A DNA stretch of 64,000 nucleotides from Ruminococcus sp. (GCA_017536105.1 JAFXRZ010000003.1:1-64000), one strand, 5' to 3'; counted from the stretch's first letter, positions 33,179 to 44,300 are shown. The notes: generated from the sequence alone by a model not told the origin. Numbers and translations are program-made.

Positions 33179-33279
33179 TTTTACACCACCTGTATTCATT
33201 ATACATCTTATACTATTCATATCTGCTCCGGATTGTGAGACGCAAAAAGACCCGAAGGCATAAGCTGCTTTCGGGTCTG

Positions 33280-35022
33280 TTATTCCTCAAACTGGGAGTT
33301 GTAGAGTTCGGCGTAGAAGCCTTGCTTCTGCATGAGAGTTTCGTGGCTGCCCTGCTCGACGATCGTTCCGGAGCGCATAACGAGGATGTGGTCTGCTTCC
33401 CGGATAGTGGAAAGTCTGTGTGCGATGATGAAGCTCGTTCTGCCCTTCATCATCTCAGCAAAGGCTTGCTGTATGAGGATTTCCGTTCTTGTATCTATGG
33501 AAGACGTTGCTTCGTCGAGAATGAGCATAGGCGGCAGAGAGAGCATCACCCTTGCTATACAGAGCAGCTGCTTCTGCCCTTGTGAAAGCGAGCCGCCTTC
33601 CTCTCCTATGACTGTATCGTAGCCCTGGGGAAGGCGTTCGATAAAGCTGTGGCAGTGAGCGTGCTTTGCGGCTTCAACAACTTCTTCGAGAGTTGCATCG
33701 GGTCTTCCGTAGGAGATATTCTCACGTACCGTTCCTGTTTTGAGCCATGTTTCCTGAAGCACCATGCCGTAGCAGGAGCGCAGTGAATCTCTTGTGATCT
33801 CCGTAACGGGATGACCGCTCATGACTATCTGTCCGTCGGTCACATCGTAGAAGCGCATAAGGAGATTTATAAATGTGGTCTTGCCGCAGCCTGTGGGGCC
33901 GACTATGGCTATATGCCGTCCGTTTTCCACAGAGAGGTCGAAATTGGTTATAAGCGGGACCTTCGGGTCATAAGAGAAGCTTACGTTCTCGGCTCTGAGC
34001 GTTCCTTCCGGCTCTCTGAGGACTATGGCGTTCTCCGGGTCGGGAGCTTCCGGCTGTTCGGAGATGAGGTCGAATGTTCTCTTTGCGGAAGCGAGTGCGC
34101 TTTGCAGCTCGGTGATGACGCCGGAGATCTCGTTAAAGGGCTTGGTGTACTGGTTGGCGTAGGTCAAAAAGCAGGATAACTGTCCCACGGTAAGCACTCC
34201 GCCTATGGACATGAATGCTCCGATAACGCCCACAAAGCAATAGACAAGGCCGTTTACGAATCTTGTGGAGGGATTCGTCAGGGACGAGAAGAACACCGCC
34301 TTGACCCAGATCTTCTTGAGATCGGCGTTCAGCTCTTCAAAGCGTTCCTCGGCTGTCTCTTCGTAGGAAAAGGCCTTGACTGTCTTCTGGCTGCCCACCA
34401 TTTCCTCCACAAGGGCTGTGAGCTCGCCGCGGGCTTCTGTCTGTCTGCGGAAAAGCCTGTAGGTGTTGCGGGAGATGAACCTTGCAACGAAGAGGGAGAG
34501 CGGAGTTATAAAAACTACCACTATCGTCAGCCGTAAATTTATGGTCAGCATGAATATGAGCGTGCCGAAGATCGTTACTATGCCTGTGAACAGCTGGGCA
34601 AAGCCCATGAGCAAGCCCTCGGAGACGCTTTCGATGTCGCTGATCAGCCTGCTGATTATATCGCCGTGCTTCTTCCTGTCGATGTAGCTGAGGGGCAGGC
34701 GCTGGAGGTTTTCAAAGGCGTCGTTGCGGATGTCTCTTATGGCGAAGAAGGTTATCTTGTTGGTGCAGAGAGCCATTAGCCACTGGCAGATGCCCGTTAT
34801 GCAGACCAGCAGACCCAGGACTATAAGTATCTTTGCAACGCCTTCAAGATCCACGTTGCCCTCGCCGATGATAAGATCGACGGCATCGCCCACAAGTATC
34901 GGGGCATAGAGAGTTGCAGCAACGGAGACTGCGGCAAAGATCAGAGAGAGAACCAGCAGAGCCTTATGGGGTCTGACGTATGCAAGGAGGGAACGAAGCT
35001 GGGGAGAAAGCCTTTTTTTCAT
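33280..35022 (-). CDS. ABC exporter half-transporter, second subunit (canonical ATP site motifs)
   Basis: A 580-residue fusion of six membrane helices (about 1-310) with an ATPase domain (about 340-575). Walker A is GPTGCGKTT, the signature is LSQGQ and Walker B ends in LILDEATSSID with the normal catalytic Glu. The start ATG at 35022 overlaps the partner stop by four bases (ATGA). It is the partner of the gene at 35019-36761; together they form a heterodimeric multidrug or lipid exporter of the BmrCD/LmrCD/TM287-288 kind. The substrate is unknown. Confidence 0.92.
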   Translation of the reverse strand: MKKRLSPQLRSLLAYVRPHKALLVLSLIFAAVSVAATLYAPILVGDAVDLIIGEGNVDLEGVAKILIVLGLLVCITGICQWLMALCTNKITFFAIRDIRNDAFENLQRLPLSYIDRKKHGDIISRLISDIESVSEGLLMGFAQLFTGIVTIFGTLIFMLTINLRLTIVVVFITPLSLFVARFISRNTYRLFRRQTEARGELTALVEEMVGSQKTVKAFSYEETAEERFEELNADLKKIWVKAVFFSSLTNPSTRFVNGLVYCFVGVIGAFMSIGGVLTVGQLSCFLTYANQYTKPFNEISGVITELQSALASAKRTFDLISEQPEAPDPENAIVLREPEGTLRAENVSFSYDPKVPLITNFDLSVENGRHIAIVGPTGCGKTTFINLLMRFYDVTDGQIVMSGHPVTEITRDSLRSCYGMVLQETWLKTGTVRENISYGRPDATLEEVVEAAKHAHCHSFIERLPQGYDTVIGEEGGSLSQGQKQLLCIARVMLSLPPMLILDEATSSIDTRTEILIQQAFAEMMKGRTSFIIAHRLSTIREADHILVMRSGTIVEQGSHETLMQKQGFYAELYNSQFEE

Positions 35023-36761
35023 CTCGCATTCCTCCTTTCGTTTTCGGAGTAATGCTGAGAATAGCATATCTCGGAATAGACCTTGCAGCCTTCGAGCAGG
35101 CTTTCGTGTGTGCCGTCGCCGACTATCTCACCGTTGTCCAGGACGAGTATCCTGTCGGCATGGCGGATAGAGGAAACTCGCTGTGAGACGATGAAGACGG
35201 TCATATCCTTGGTCTGAGATGCGATAGCTCGTCTGAGAGCTGCGTCTGTTGCAAGGTCGAGGGCTGAGGCGGAATCGTCGAGAATAAGAATCTCAGGAGA
35301 ACCCACAAGAGCTCTTGCAACTGTGAGGCGCTGGCGCTGACCGCCGGAGAGGTTCTTTCCTCCTGCGACTATCATATGGTCGAGACCGTCGTGCATCTTG
35401 CCGACGAAATCCATGGCCTGGGCTATCTCAAGGGCTTTGTATATCTCGTCGTCCGAGGCTTCGGGACAGCGCATTTTCATATTCTGCCTTATGCTTCCGC
35501 GGAAGAGCTCTGCCTTTTGGGGAACGAATCCCACAAGGCCCCGAAGCTGGGAGAAAGGATATTCGGAAACAGCCGCACCGTTGACAAGGACTTCCCCTGA
35601 GCCTGCCTCGTAGAAACGGGGTATCATGCTTATGAGGGTCGTCTTGCCGCAGCCGGTACCTCCGATGATGCCGACAGTTTCTCCCCTCTTTGCGGTGAAG
35701 CTGATGTTTTTCAGGGCGTGCTTTCCGTTGTCGTTGTAGGAGAAATATACGTTTTTGAATTCAACGGCAGGAGCATTCTCGTCGAAGGTGACGGGCTTTG
35801 CCGCATCGTCGGTGAAAGAGGGCTCGATGTCGAATACTTCGTTGACCCTGACCGCCGAAGCCTGTGCTCTTGTCAAAGAAGTTACCAGCAGAGAAACGGC
35901 AAGCAGAGCCAGAAGTATCTGATTCATATAGCTGATAAGGGCAAGGAGCTCACCCTGGGTGAGACCGCCGGCCTCAACGTTTATGCCGCCGAACCAGATT
36001 ATGGCGATTATCGCCGCATAGACGAAAACGTGGGTAAAGGGATTTGTGAGAGCGGATATCCTTCCGGCTTTTAATTGCAGGTCGAGAAGCTCGTCGGCGT
36101 TCTGCCTGAATTCCTTTTCCTCGTTCTTCTGTCGGGAGAAAGCACGGATGACTCTGACACCGCTTAAATTCTCGCTGACGGAAAGAGTGGTCTTGTCCAG
36201 CTTCTTCTGTATCTTTTTATAAAGGGGCACGGTCCGTTTCATAACATAGAAGATAACGAAAGCCAGCATCGGAGAGGCTATGAGGAAAATGAGGGTGAGC
36301 TTTACCGAGACGGAAAAGGCCATGATTATTGCGCCGAGGACGATGAAGGGAGAGCGCAAGAAAAGCCGCAGACACATATTTACGCCGTTCTGCACCTGGT
36401 TTATATCCACGGTCATTCGGGTGACGAGGGTGGAGGTGCCTATCTTGTCCAGCTCGGCGTGGTTGAAGGTGTTTATCCGTTTGAACATCTCGCGCCTGAG
36501 CTCCGTGCCGAAGCCAAGGGCTGCCTTTGCCGCAAAATACTGAGCCGTCAGGGACACAGTGAGCCCCAGCACTCCGAAGAGTATCATTATACCGCCCATT
36601 TTGAGGATATAGCCCGTATCGTCGTTCTTTATGCCAACGTCTATCATATTTGCGATGACAAGGGGGATTATCAGCTCGAAGCAGGCCTCTGTGAACTTGA
36701 ACAGAGGGGCTAAGATGCTTTGGAGCTTGTAGTTTTTGAGGAATCGGAACAGTTTGAGCAC
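35019..36761 (-). CDS. ABC exporter half-transporter, first subunit (degenerate Walker B)
   Basis: A 580-residue fusion protein of six membrane helices and an ATPase domain. Walker A is GGTGCGKTT and the signature is LSGGQ, but Walker B reads LILDDSASALD: the catalytic Glu is replaced by Asp. Such a non-catalytic site is the hallmark of heterodimeric exporters with one degenerate ATP site. I choose the GTG at 36761, seven bases after GGAGG, over the ATG at 36806. It starts an operon of two with a long structured leader. Confidence 0.92.
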   Translation of the reverse strand: MLKLFRFLKNYKLQSILAPLFKFTEACFELIIPLVIANMIDVGIKNDDTGYILKMGGIMILFGVLGLTVSLTAQYFAAKAALGFGTELRREMFKRINTFNHAELDKIGTSTLVTRMTVDINQVQNGVNMCLRLFLRSPFIVLGAIIMAFSVSVKLTLIFLIASPMLAFVIFYVMKRTVPLYKKIQKKLDKTTLSVSENLSGVRVIRAFSRQKNEEKEFRQNADELLDLQLKAGRISALTNPFTHVFVYAAIIAIIWFGGINVEAGGLTQGELLALISYMNQILLALLAVSLLVTSLTRAQASAVRVNEVFDIEPSFTDDAAKPVTFDENAPAVEFKNVYFSYNDNGKHALKNISFTAKRGETVGIIGGTGCGKTTLISMIPRFYEAGSGEVLVNGAAVSEYPFSQLRGLVGFVPQKAELFRGSIRQNMKMRCPEASDDEIYKALEIAQAMDFVGKMHDGLDHMIVAGGKNLSGGQRQRLTVARALVGSPEILILDDSASALDLATDAALRRAIASQTKDMTVFIVSQRVSSIRHADRILVLDNGEIVGDGTHESLLEGCKVYSEICYSQHYSENERRNAR

Positions 36762-36790
36762 GGGCTCACCTCCTTTATGATCATTTTCAG

Positions 36791-36868
36791 CCGAGCCTTG
36801 TTCCAAGGCTCGGGGAAATGCGGAAAAAGGTATTCTCCCCCTGCGGGGGAGAGCTGCTGTTTTTCCGC
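36791..36868 (-). promoter_or_regulatory. Structured leader of the ABC exporter operon
   Basis: In the roughly 140-base leader, GCGGAAAAA and TTTTTCCGC (36820-36868) close around a CTCTCCCCC-GCA-GGGGGAGA hairpin. A second hairpin, CCGAGCCTTG / CAAGGCTCGG (36791-36813), follows just before the ribosome site. The series resembles attenuation leaders of drug-transport operons, but no known class is recognised. Confidence 0.5.
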
Positions 36869-36908
36869 CGGACTTACGATCTCCTAACAGCGATCATGTA
36901 TCTAATAT

Positions 36909-36937
36909 ATTATAACACAGTCTTTTGATCTTCGCAA
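36909..36937 (-). promoter_or_regulatory. Promoter of the ABC exporter operon
   Basis: On the minus strand TTGCGA (complement of 36932-36937) and TATAAT (complement of 36909-36914) are 17 bases apart. Confidence 0.75.
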
Positions 36938-37047
36938 CACCGCCGGGACATAAAAAAGGGGAAATCGTTGTTTGTTTATATTTTATTATCATTCTATCTA
37001 CAGTCTCGGGGGTACTGTGTGCTATAATTTCCCATGGAGAGGTGAAA

Positions 37048-37635
37048 ATGATGAACTTATCTTCCATAACCGACTGGGATCTTTCGGTGCTGAGAACTAT
37101 CGCAGAGATCAGGAACGATGCCCTGACGGTTTTCTTTAAAATAATCACATTCATAGGCGATTACGGCATTTTTTGGATAGCGGTATGCTTTACGCTGCTG
37201 CTTATCCCCAAGACGAAAAGGATAGGCATTTATGCCACCTGTTCCCTTTCATTGCAGCTTATCCTTGGAGTGGTGATACTCAAAAATATTTTCGACAGAG
37301 ACCGGCCCTTTATCGTGGATCCTACCATAGACACCATAATCAAGCACCCGTCAGATGCTTCATTCCCCTCGGGGCACTCCTCATCCTCGGCTGCCACAGC
37401 CCTTTCGGTATTTTTCCAGAACAAGAAGCTGGGCACACCGCTGCTGATTTTGGCTGTGCTGATAATGTTCTCGAGATTGTATTTCGAGGTACACTACCTG
37501 ACGGATGTTATCGGAGGTGCAGTTCTGGGAACTGCCGTTGCGATCTTCGTTTACTTCGCGCTGAACCGTCTTGAAGAACGGCATAAGATAAAAAACAGCA
37601 ACCCCGAAAGCGAAACCGGGACTGAAACCGAATAA
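37048..37635 (+). CDS. PAP2-family membrane phosphatase
   Basis: A 195-residue integral membrane phosphatase. The three PAP2 signature motifs are KNIFDRDRP (motif 1), PSGHSSSSA (motif 2, with the catalytic His) and SRLYFEVHYLTDVIGG (motif 3, with the nucleophile His). It probably dephosphorylates undecaprenyl pyrophosphate or a phosphatidic-acid-like lipid. I start at the ATG at 37048, behind GAGAGG; a TATAAT at 37023-37028 argues against the frame start at 36925, although the resulting leader is short. A second ATG follows immediately. A bidirectional terminator follows the gene. Confidence 0.88.
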   Translation: MMNLSSITDWDLSVLRTIAEIRNDALTVFFKIITFIGDYGIFWIAVCFTLLLIPKTKRIGIYATCSLSLQLILGVVILKNIFDRDRPFIVDPTIDTIIKHPSDASFPSGHSSSSAATALSVFFQNKKLGTPLLILAVLIMFSRLYFEVHYLTDVIGGAVLGTAVAIFVYFALNRLEERHKIKNSNPESETGTETE

Positions 37636-37642
37636 GAATAGC

Positions 37643-37672
37643 AAAACCGCTCGGACTGAACCGGGCGGTTTT
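37643..37672. terminator. Bidirectional terminator between the PAP2 gene and addA
   Basis: AAAACCGC-CGG / CCG-GCGGTTTT stem with one mismatch and an ACTGAA loop. The A and T tracts are on both sides, and it lies between two convergent genes. Confidence 0.85.
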
Positions 37673-37681
37673 CTTGTTGAT

Positions 37682-40600
37682 CTATAGAGCGATCTCGACG
37701 CCTTCGTTTAGCCTGAAGGAATAGATATAGCAGGCTGTGACGGGCTTGTCGAGGATGAGGTCGAGAGCTGCTTTGTAAAGCTCCAGCTGTGTGCGGTACT
37801 CAGCAACTTCTGAGATGTCCTTGAAATTGTCGGTCTTGTAATCGACGATGACGTATCCCTCGCCCTCGGAGAAGATGCAGTCGGCTACGCCCTGGAGCAT
37901 GGAGCCCTCTGCAAGATAATCGCTGTATCTTCCGCCGAGGCCAAGCTCCGAAGCATCCACCAGGAATTTCTTCTCGCGCATTATCTCGGGAGAGGCTTTG
38001 AGCCTTTTGTAGAACTCGCCGCCGAAGAATTTCTCGATAGCCGAGACATATACGCCCTCAGCCTGAGCTTTGGTGAAGCTGCCGTTGTCGATGAGCCTGT
38101 TAAGCTCTTCCCTGACGCTCCTCTCGCAGTTTTGGTAATCCGCAAGCTCCATAAAGAGATGGGTATATGTTCCCTTTTTGGAAGCTGAGAGCCTTGTGAG
38201 CTCGTCCGAGAGCCTGGGCAGATTGGGATAGAACATGGGGTTCTTCTCCCCCAGCTTTTTGCGCTTAACGTCCGAGGTTATCTCAGTTACCGTCATCTTC
38301 GCGGCTGCGTTGGATATCCTTACAGGCTTGCTGAAGCCCTCGATAAGGCGCTCAACGGCTTCGCTGTCGGCACTGCCTCTGTAGTAGGTCTTCTCTCCGG
38401 CTTCGGAACTTTTGAGCCTTTCAACTTTCGTATAGATAACGTTGGCTGTCTCGGGAAGCAATGGCAGCTCCGCATCTATGCCGATGATCTCCCGGAAGGG
38501 CTCGCTCCCCTTCATGCAGATAAGCACGCAGGCGATCCAGTTCAGGAATGACTTGCAGTCTCTTACTATCTCAGGAGTTATACGCCCGAGTTCGGAGATC
38601 CTTGCCGCTGTTTCCTTGATCTGCGAACGCACAGACGCAGTGCTGCCCTTCGCCGGCTTGAGGGTAAGCGGAAGTATGAGCCTTTCCTTTGCTCTTGTCA
38701 GGGCAACATAGAGCAGGCGTATCTCCTCGCTGAGCATACGGTTGATGTTTATGTTTTTAAGTGCCGTAAAGGCTAAGGACTCGGTCTTGGTCATATTGCT
38801 GCGGTCGTATATCCTGAAACCTATGCCGAGTTTTTCGCTTGTCTGCACGGCCGGTTTTCTGATATCGTTAAGGTTGAAATTTGTCCCGAGGCCGCATAGG
38901 ATGACTATGGGGTATTCAAGACCCTTCGATTTGTGTATCGTCATGGCGTTGACGTTGTTTCCGCTGTCAACGGTCGTGACTGCCTGTTTAAGGTCTTTCT
39001 TTCCGGCAGCCTTTTCAAGATACCTTATAAAGCCATAGACAGAGCCTTCGCCGTTTGAAGCGTAGCCCTCGGCGTATTTCAGCAGGAGCCTCAGATTTGC
39101 CCGTTTCTGTAAGCTGTCCTCGAAGGAAGACGCTGCGGCAAGTATATCCGTTTCGTCGTATATCCTTCTTATGAGCTTTTCCACCGTCATTCCCGAGGAA
39201 TAGAAGCTGAACCTTGAGATAAGCTCCTTCACCGCAAGGCATTTTTCCTTTATGGCTTCGGAAAGCTCCGGCATCTCTTCTTTTTCGCTGCGGGCTGTTC
39301 CTCCGCAGATGTCAAGTATCACCTGATAGATATGCAGAGGATACTTGGTATCGAGCCTGCAAAGGCTGCGGACAGTTGTCAGCTCGTCGTCGGTGAAGCC
39401 CAGCAGGGGCGAGAGCATCACTCCTGCCATGGGGATATCCTTCATGGGGTTGTCGATGATGCGGAGAAGGTCTGTCATTATGGAGATCTCGCGGGATCTC
39501 ATATAGCCGTCTTCCTTCTGGACGGCAACGCTGAGGCCGCAGAGCTCAAAGGGCTTTTCAAGAGCTGCGATCTGCTTCCATTTCTTAGCCAGCACGCAGA
39601 AATCGCTCATGCGGCAGGGACGCATCTCTTTCGTTTCGCTGTCCTGCACCAAAGCCCCGTCGTCCAGCATCTGCCTTATCTTCCGTGCAACGGCAAAGCT
39701 CTCGTCCATTTCTTCGGCAGCATCGTCCTCTTCCGGCTGCTCTTCTTCGAGATCGACGATCATCACTTCAACGGCAGGGTCTTCTCCGGGATATTTTGCA
39801 CCTGCTTCAAGGCGTTCTCCGCCCACGTATTCCACTTCGCCTATCTCCTCGCTCATTATCTGAGAGAAAAGCACATTGACGAAGTTGATTATATTCTCCC
39901 GGCTGCGGTAGTTCTTTTTCAGCTCGACCAGCTTCAATGTATCGCTGCGGCTCTCATCGCAGGCTGCTTTTGCCTTTGCGAAAAGCTCTGGGTTCGTGTT
40001 GCGGAAACGGTAGATGGACTGCTTTATATCGCCGACCACGAAGACGTTCTTCTCCAGCACGTCAAGCCCCTCTCCTGCCGAGAGAGCCTTGAAGATAAGG
40101 TCCTGGAGATTGTTCACGTCCTGGAACTCGTCGATCATCAGCACAAGATATTTTCCCGACTCCCGGAACTCATTTGCAAGGGCTGTTCTCCTGCGGACAC
40201 CGTCCTCTCCTTTTTCCACGAGAAGGTCGATAGTCAGCCTTTCGATGTCGCTGAATTCAAGGACGTTGCGGCGGAGCTTTTCCTGTCTTATGATCCCGGA
40301 AGCGCTTTGCACATAAGCCAGCAGAGCCTTGAATATCTCCTTCGATTTTTCGAGGGGTGTATCAATGTCTTCGCCTATTTTGCTTATAGCTTTGATAATA
40401 TTCGTTATCTGGTCCTTTGATTTCTTTCTGACTTTATCAAATTCATCTTTAGCCAGTATTTCGTCCGGAGAATACTCGTATCCATTTGGCTTTCTTTTCA
40501 GAGATACCCATTTAGGCGTTTTTATCGAAAGCAGGGTATCCCAGTCTCCGCTCATAAGCTGCGTCCTGACATCATCGATCATTTCCGCATCGGGAACTAT

Positions 40601-41353
40601 AACGGCTTCTCTCGTATCGTAGAAGATCTTGCTCTCCTTTAAGGGAGCTATGATGCCGTGAAGCCTGCTGTTCAGCGACTCGGCAAGATCGAGCTTCGGC
40701 GCAAGCCCGTAGGCAATGGCATCGATCCAGTTTTTCTTCAATTCCTCGTCATCCATTTTGGATAGGGCTTCTTCCGCCCATTCATCGGGGAAAGCAAGAG
40801 AACCCAGGAAATTGTAGAAATTCATGCCGATCTTTTTTATACTATCGGCAGAGCAGATGGTGAGGGTGTCGTAGAGCAGATCGAAATCCTCTCTCCGTTC
40901 CCTTGCCATGATGTCGAGGGCTTCGTCGAAAGACTCCTCCATCAAAGCTTTCATCGTGTTTTCGTCGATGACCGAAACTCCGTCGCGGTAGTCCGTCAGG
41001 TGCAGATTGCTCTTGACGAGGTCGAAGCAGAAGGAGTCTATGGTGGAGATGCAGGCAAGAGGGAGCCTGTCGTACTGCTCTTTCAGCCAGCTTTTTTTCT
41101 CGCGGTCGGTCTCGCTGCGGTACTTTTTCTCGAGAGCATCCGAGAGCTTGCGTTTCAGCTGTCCTGCCGCGTCGTTGGTGAAGGTAACTGCCACCAGCTT
41201 GTCCGAGGGCAGCTTGTTTTCGGTATCGGCAAGCATCCTGATAGTTCTTTCCACCAGCACCGTTGTCTTTCCGCTGCCTGCTGCGGCAGCAACGACAACG
41301 CCCTTATCCGTTGTTTCTATGGCCAGCTTCTGGTCGTCGTTCCAGTTATTCAT
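37682..41353 (-). CDS. addA: ATP-dependent helicase/nuclease subunit A
   Basis: A 1223-residue UvrD-like helicase fused to a RecB-type nuclease. It is the RecBCD equivalent of Firmicutes and processes double-strand breaks for RecA loading. Walker A is AAAAGSGKTT at about 22-31. Motif II reads MIDEFQDVNN, and motif VI is LLYVALTRAKERLIL. The C-terminal nuclease motif is VIVDYKTDNF. I start at the ATG at 41353, which overlaps the addB stop by eight bases; an ATG at 41365 lies directly on the AAGGAG and is less likely. Length is normal. Confidence 0.94.
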   Translation of the reverse strand: MNNWNDDQKLAIETTDKGVVVAAAAGSGKTTVLVERTIRMLADTENKLPSDKLVAVTFTNDAAGQLKRKLSDALEKKYRSETDREKKSWLKEQYDRLPLACISTIDSFCFDLVKSNLHLTDYRDGVSVIDENTMKALMEESFDEALDIMARERREDFDLLYDTLTICSADSIKKIGMNFYNFLGSLAFPDEWAEEALSKMDDEELKKNWIDAIAYGLAPKLDLAESLNSRLHGIIAPLKESKIFYDTREAVIVPDAEMIDDVRTQLMSGDWDTLLSIKTPKWVSLKRKPNGYEYSPDEILAKDEFDKVRKKSKDQITNIIKAISKIGEDIDTPLEKSKEIFKALLAYVQSASGIIRQEKLRRNVLEFSDIERLTIDLLVEKGEDGVRRRTALANEFRESGKYLVLMIDEFQDVNNLQDLIFKALSAGEGLDVLEKNVFVVGDIKQSIYRFRNTNPELFAKAKAACDESRSDTLKLVELKKNYRSRENIINFVNVLFSQIMSEEIGEVEYVGGERLEAGAKYPGEDPAVEVMIVDLEEEQPEEDDAAEEMDESFAVARKIRQMLDDGALVQDSETKEMRPCRMSDFCVLAKKWKQIAALEKPFELCGLSVAVQKEDGYMRSREISIMTDLLRIIDNPMKDIPMAGVMLSPLLGFTDDELTTVRSLCRLDTKYPLHIYQVILDICGGTARSEKEEMPELSEAIKEKCLAVKELISRFSFYSSGMTVEKLIRRIYDETDILAAASSFEDSLQKRANLRLLLKYAEGYASNGEGSVYGFIRYLEKAAGKKDLKQAVTTVDSGNNVNAMTIHKSKGLEYPIVILCGLGTNFNLNDIRKPAVQTSEKLGIGFRIYDRSNMTKTESLAFTALKNININRMLSEEIRLLYVALTRAKERLILPLTLKPAKGSTASVRSQIKETAARISELGRITPEIVRDCKSFLNWIACVLICMKGSEPFREIIGIDAELPLLPETANVIYTKVERLKSSEAGEKTYYRGSADSEAVERLIEGFSKPVRISNAAAKMTVTEITSDVKRKKLGEKNPMFYPNLPRLSDELTRLSASKKGTYTHLFMELADYQNCERSVREELNRLIDNGSFTKAQAEGVYVSAIEKFFGGEFYKRLKASPEIMREKKFLVDASELGLGGRYSDYLAEGSMLQGVADCIFSEGEGYVIVDYKTDNFKDISEVAEYRTQLELYKAALDLILDKPVTACYIYSFRLNEGVEIAL

Positions 41354-44300
41354 CAGATGCTTCATCTCCTTTCCCTGCGATCTCATCCAACTCTTTCAGC
41401 AAGAGCTGCTTGTCATCCTCCAGGATAGTCTCGGCAGAGGACGTTGCCGATCTTCCGCACATACCGTAATAGTCGCAGTAGGTGCAGGGCTTTTTGATAT
41501 CACTATCCTCGTACCAGAAAACAGGCTCGGCAGCTATCTTGCCGGAGACAAGCTTTTCTGCGCACTCGCCTATCTTTTTCTTTGTGAACTCCTCCGCTGC
41601 CTTGAATATCTCTTCCGTAAACTTTTCGCCATTCGGGATGAACTGATTTCCTAAGCTGCCGGAGAAGAGATCTTTTATCTTTGCGTCGTCGATCATCAGG
41701 CCGTTCGGCTTGAAAGACTTAGTTTTCTCGTAAAACAGCTTGTCGCCGGAAGGGGCTTTGTCGGGAGTTTTTTCCGGCGAAGCCACCTTGGACTTCATAT
41801 AGAGAGCTGCGGCAGGCTCGAAGCCTTCAAGGCTCTCGGTCATGGCAAGCATATATATGAGCATCTGGAGGTTCAGCCCGTGATAGAGCTTGGCAAGGTC
41901 GATCTCCATGCTGCCTGTTTTGTAGTCGATTATGCGGAGATATTTTGTGCCGTCATCGTCGGTGTAAACGTCCGCTCTGTCAACGCTTCCGGCAAGGGTT
42001 ACGGTGAGCTCGTCGGATATTTTAAGCTCCAGCAGGCTGGTGCCTTTTTCGTCGTCGCTGAGCTTGAACTCGAAGAACTGAGGAACGAACTCGCAGGAAG
42101 AAAGCTCCTTCTGGACGAACAAGACGTAGTCCAGCACCTCCTGCTCGTATTTGTCCAGCTGGGCGAAGTAATAATCGTTCTTTCCGTAGTCTCCGCCTAT
42201 CTCCTCGGCACGGTATTTCAGGAAAGCCTGATGTATCTTTTCCCTGAGCTGTTCCTCGGTGTACATGGGGAACCTGTCGTCATATACAGCTTCGCCGTCA
42301 GCGGACTTTGTCATTACGGTCTCAAGGCATCTGTGGAGATAATTGCCCCTGTACATGGGGCCGAAATCAACTTTCTCAAAAGTTTTGAGCTTAAGCCCGT
42401 GCTTGCAGTAATACATATAGGGACAGTTATAAAAATCGTCGAGCCTTGATGCCGAAAGGTGCATCTTGTCCTTGACGAATATCTGCTTTGCAAGGTCGGG
42501 TGAAAGGCTGTGGTGTATCTGCTCTTTGTAGTCCTTCATGGCCGAGAGCTTGCTTTTGTAGTATTCGTCCTTTGAGAGTGCAGCCTCCACAGACGCCAGG
42601 GAATCGGCAAAGCGCATTTTCTTACTGTCGGCTTCCAGCTTTTCCTTTGCGGGGTCGTCGGTCCGGACTATGGGAACGAGCCTTTCCTTTGAATTTTCCA
42701 GCAGCTTGTAGTAAGCGGCTTTGTAGGTCGTGCAGAAAAATTCCACGGGCAGAGCAGAAATATCGACCTTCCGGCAGTTCGGGATATTCTTCTCGATGAA
42801 GAAGACAGCACCCGATCTTTCCGTCTGCTTGCCGTCGGAGTCCACGCAGGTGTAGGCGGCATAGAGCCTTTCGGAAGGCAGGGTAAGAGTGCGGTAAAGC
42901 ACCAGCTTTTCCCCTTCGAGGAAGGCTGCGGCATTCGTGCCTATGTCGAGGTCAAGAGCTTCGAGCTGCTGCTTTTCCTTTTCGGCGAAAAGGCCAAGGG
43001 GCTCTTTCTCTGCCGGGAAAACGCCGTCGTTCATATCAACGGCAAAGAGTATCTTCACGTTGTCCAGCCTGGAGCTTTCGGCGTTGACGCATCTTATACA
43101 TTCAAGCTTCTGCGGCGGCTGGGAAATGCTTATCTGGGAGAGCATAAGGCTGAAAAGCTCGAAGAACTGCCTGAGGGTCAGCTTCTCCGTCCCTATCGCA
43201 GAATCTATGGCTGTAAAGCAGCCCACAAGACCTGTCCAGAGCTGCTTGTATGTCCTTGCAAGCTCGGTCTCTGTTTCCGTGGCATCGCCCGAGCCTCTTT
43301 TGACTACGGAATATATCTGTGAGGTTATGTCTATCTCGTCAAGCAGGTCGAACAAAGCCCGGCAAATTGCGGAACAGTCCGCATCTTCGGAGGCTGTCTT
43401 GAAGCGTTCAAGGGGCTCGATTATCTTCCTGCGCATCTCCTCCCGTCTTGTGCTCTTTTTGTCGGAGGTGTCGCCGGCGGTGAACTCCTGCGTCCACATA
43501 TCTCCCTTGACGTTCCACTTGCAGCAGTAGCTTTCAAGGTCTTCAATGTCGAAATCAAGCATCTTGCAGAGGGGGGATTTTATATATTTGAGGATGGCTT
43601 CGGTCTTGTATTTATCCGACAGCACGCACTCGAAAATGCTCTTTAAGTAGATCGCGATGACGGTGTCGTCTGCGCTCTGAGGTCTGTCGATGAAATAAGG
43701 CAGGCCGTATCTTTTCAGCGTTCCTTCAAGGACGGGTGCCGCAGCATTCAGGTCTCTTGCGGAGACTGCAATGTCGTTAATGCCGAAGCCCTCGTCGCGG
43801 ATAAGATGTGTTATCTCGGCACAGACGAAATCCGCTTCCTCGTAGATGTCGTTTGCACGGACTATCCTTATGCGGCCGTCCTCGGGAGCAGATGTACCCG
43901 TGATGCCGCAAAGCCTGTCACCGAGCACTGCAAGGCTTCCTGCGGCACTGTTTCCTTTGCACTCTATTTCATCCGTTGGGATATTGTTGTCCTCGGCGAT
44001 GCGTTTCAGTTTGTCGCAGGTCTTTATCGTCTGTCCGAAGGGATAGAACAGCTCGCTCATATCGCCCTCGGAAGCCAGCAGCAGGGAGACGAAAACATCC
44101 TCCGCCTGAGAGATCACACATTCAAGCAGAGAGTATTCATCCAGAGAAAACCCTGTGAAGCCGTCAACGAAGACAGTCTTCCCCGAGAACCAGCGGCTGT
44201 CCTTTGCAAGCTCGACAGCCTCGGACATCAGGGTCAGGCTGTCTTTGAGGCCTGCGGCTTCAAGCTCCTCCAGGTATGATTCGTATATCTTGGATAAGTC

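Noticed and set aside
32961..33206. N-terminal extension of the cysteine desulfurase
   Set aside because: These 82 codons are the other frame of DUF3343; the real start at 32960 matches the family N-terminus and has a ribosome site.
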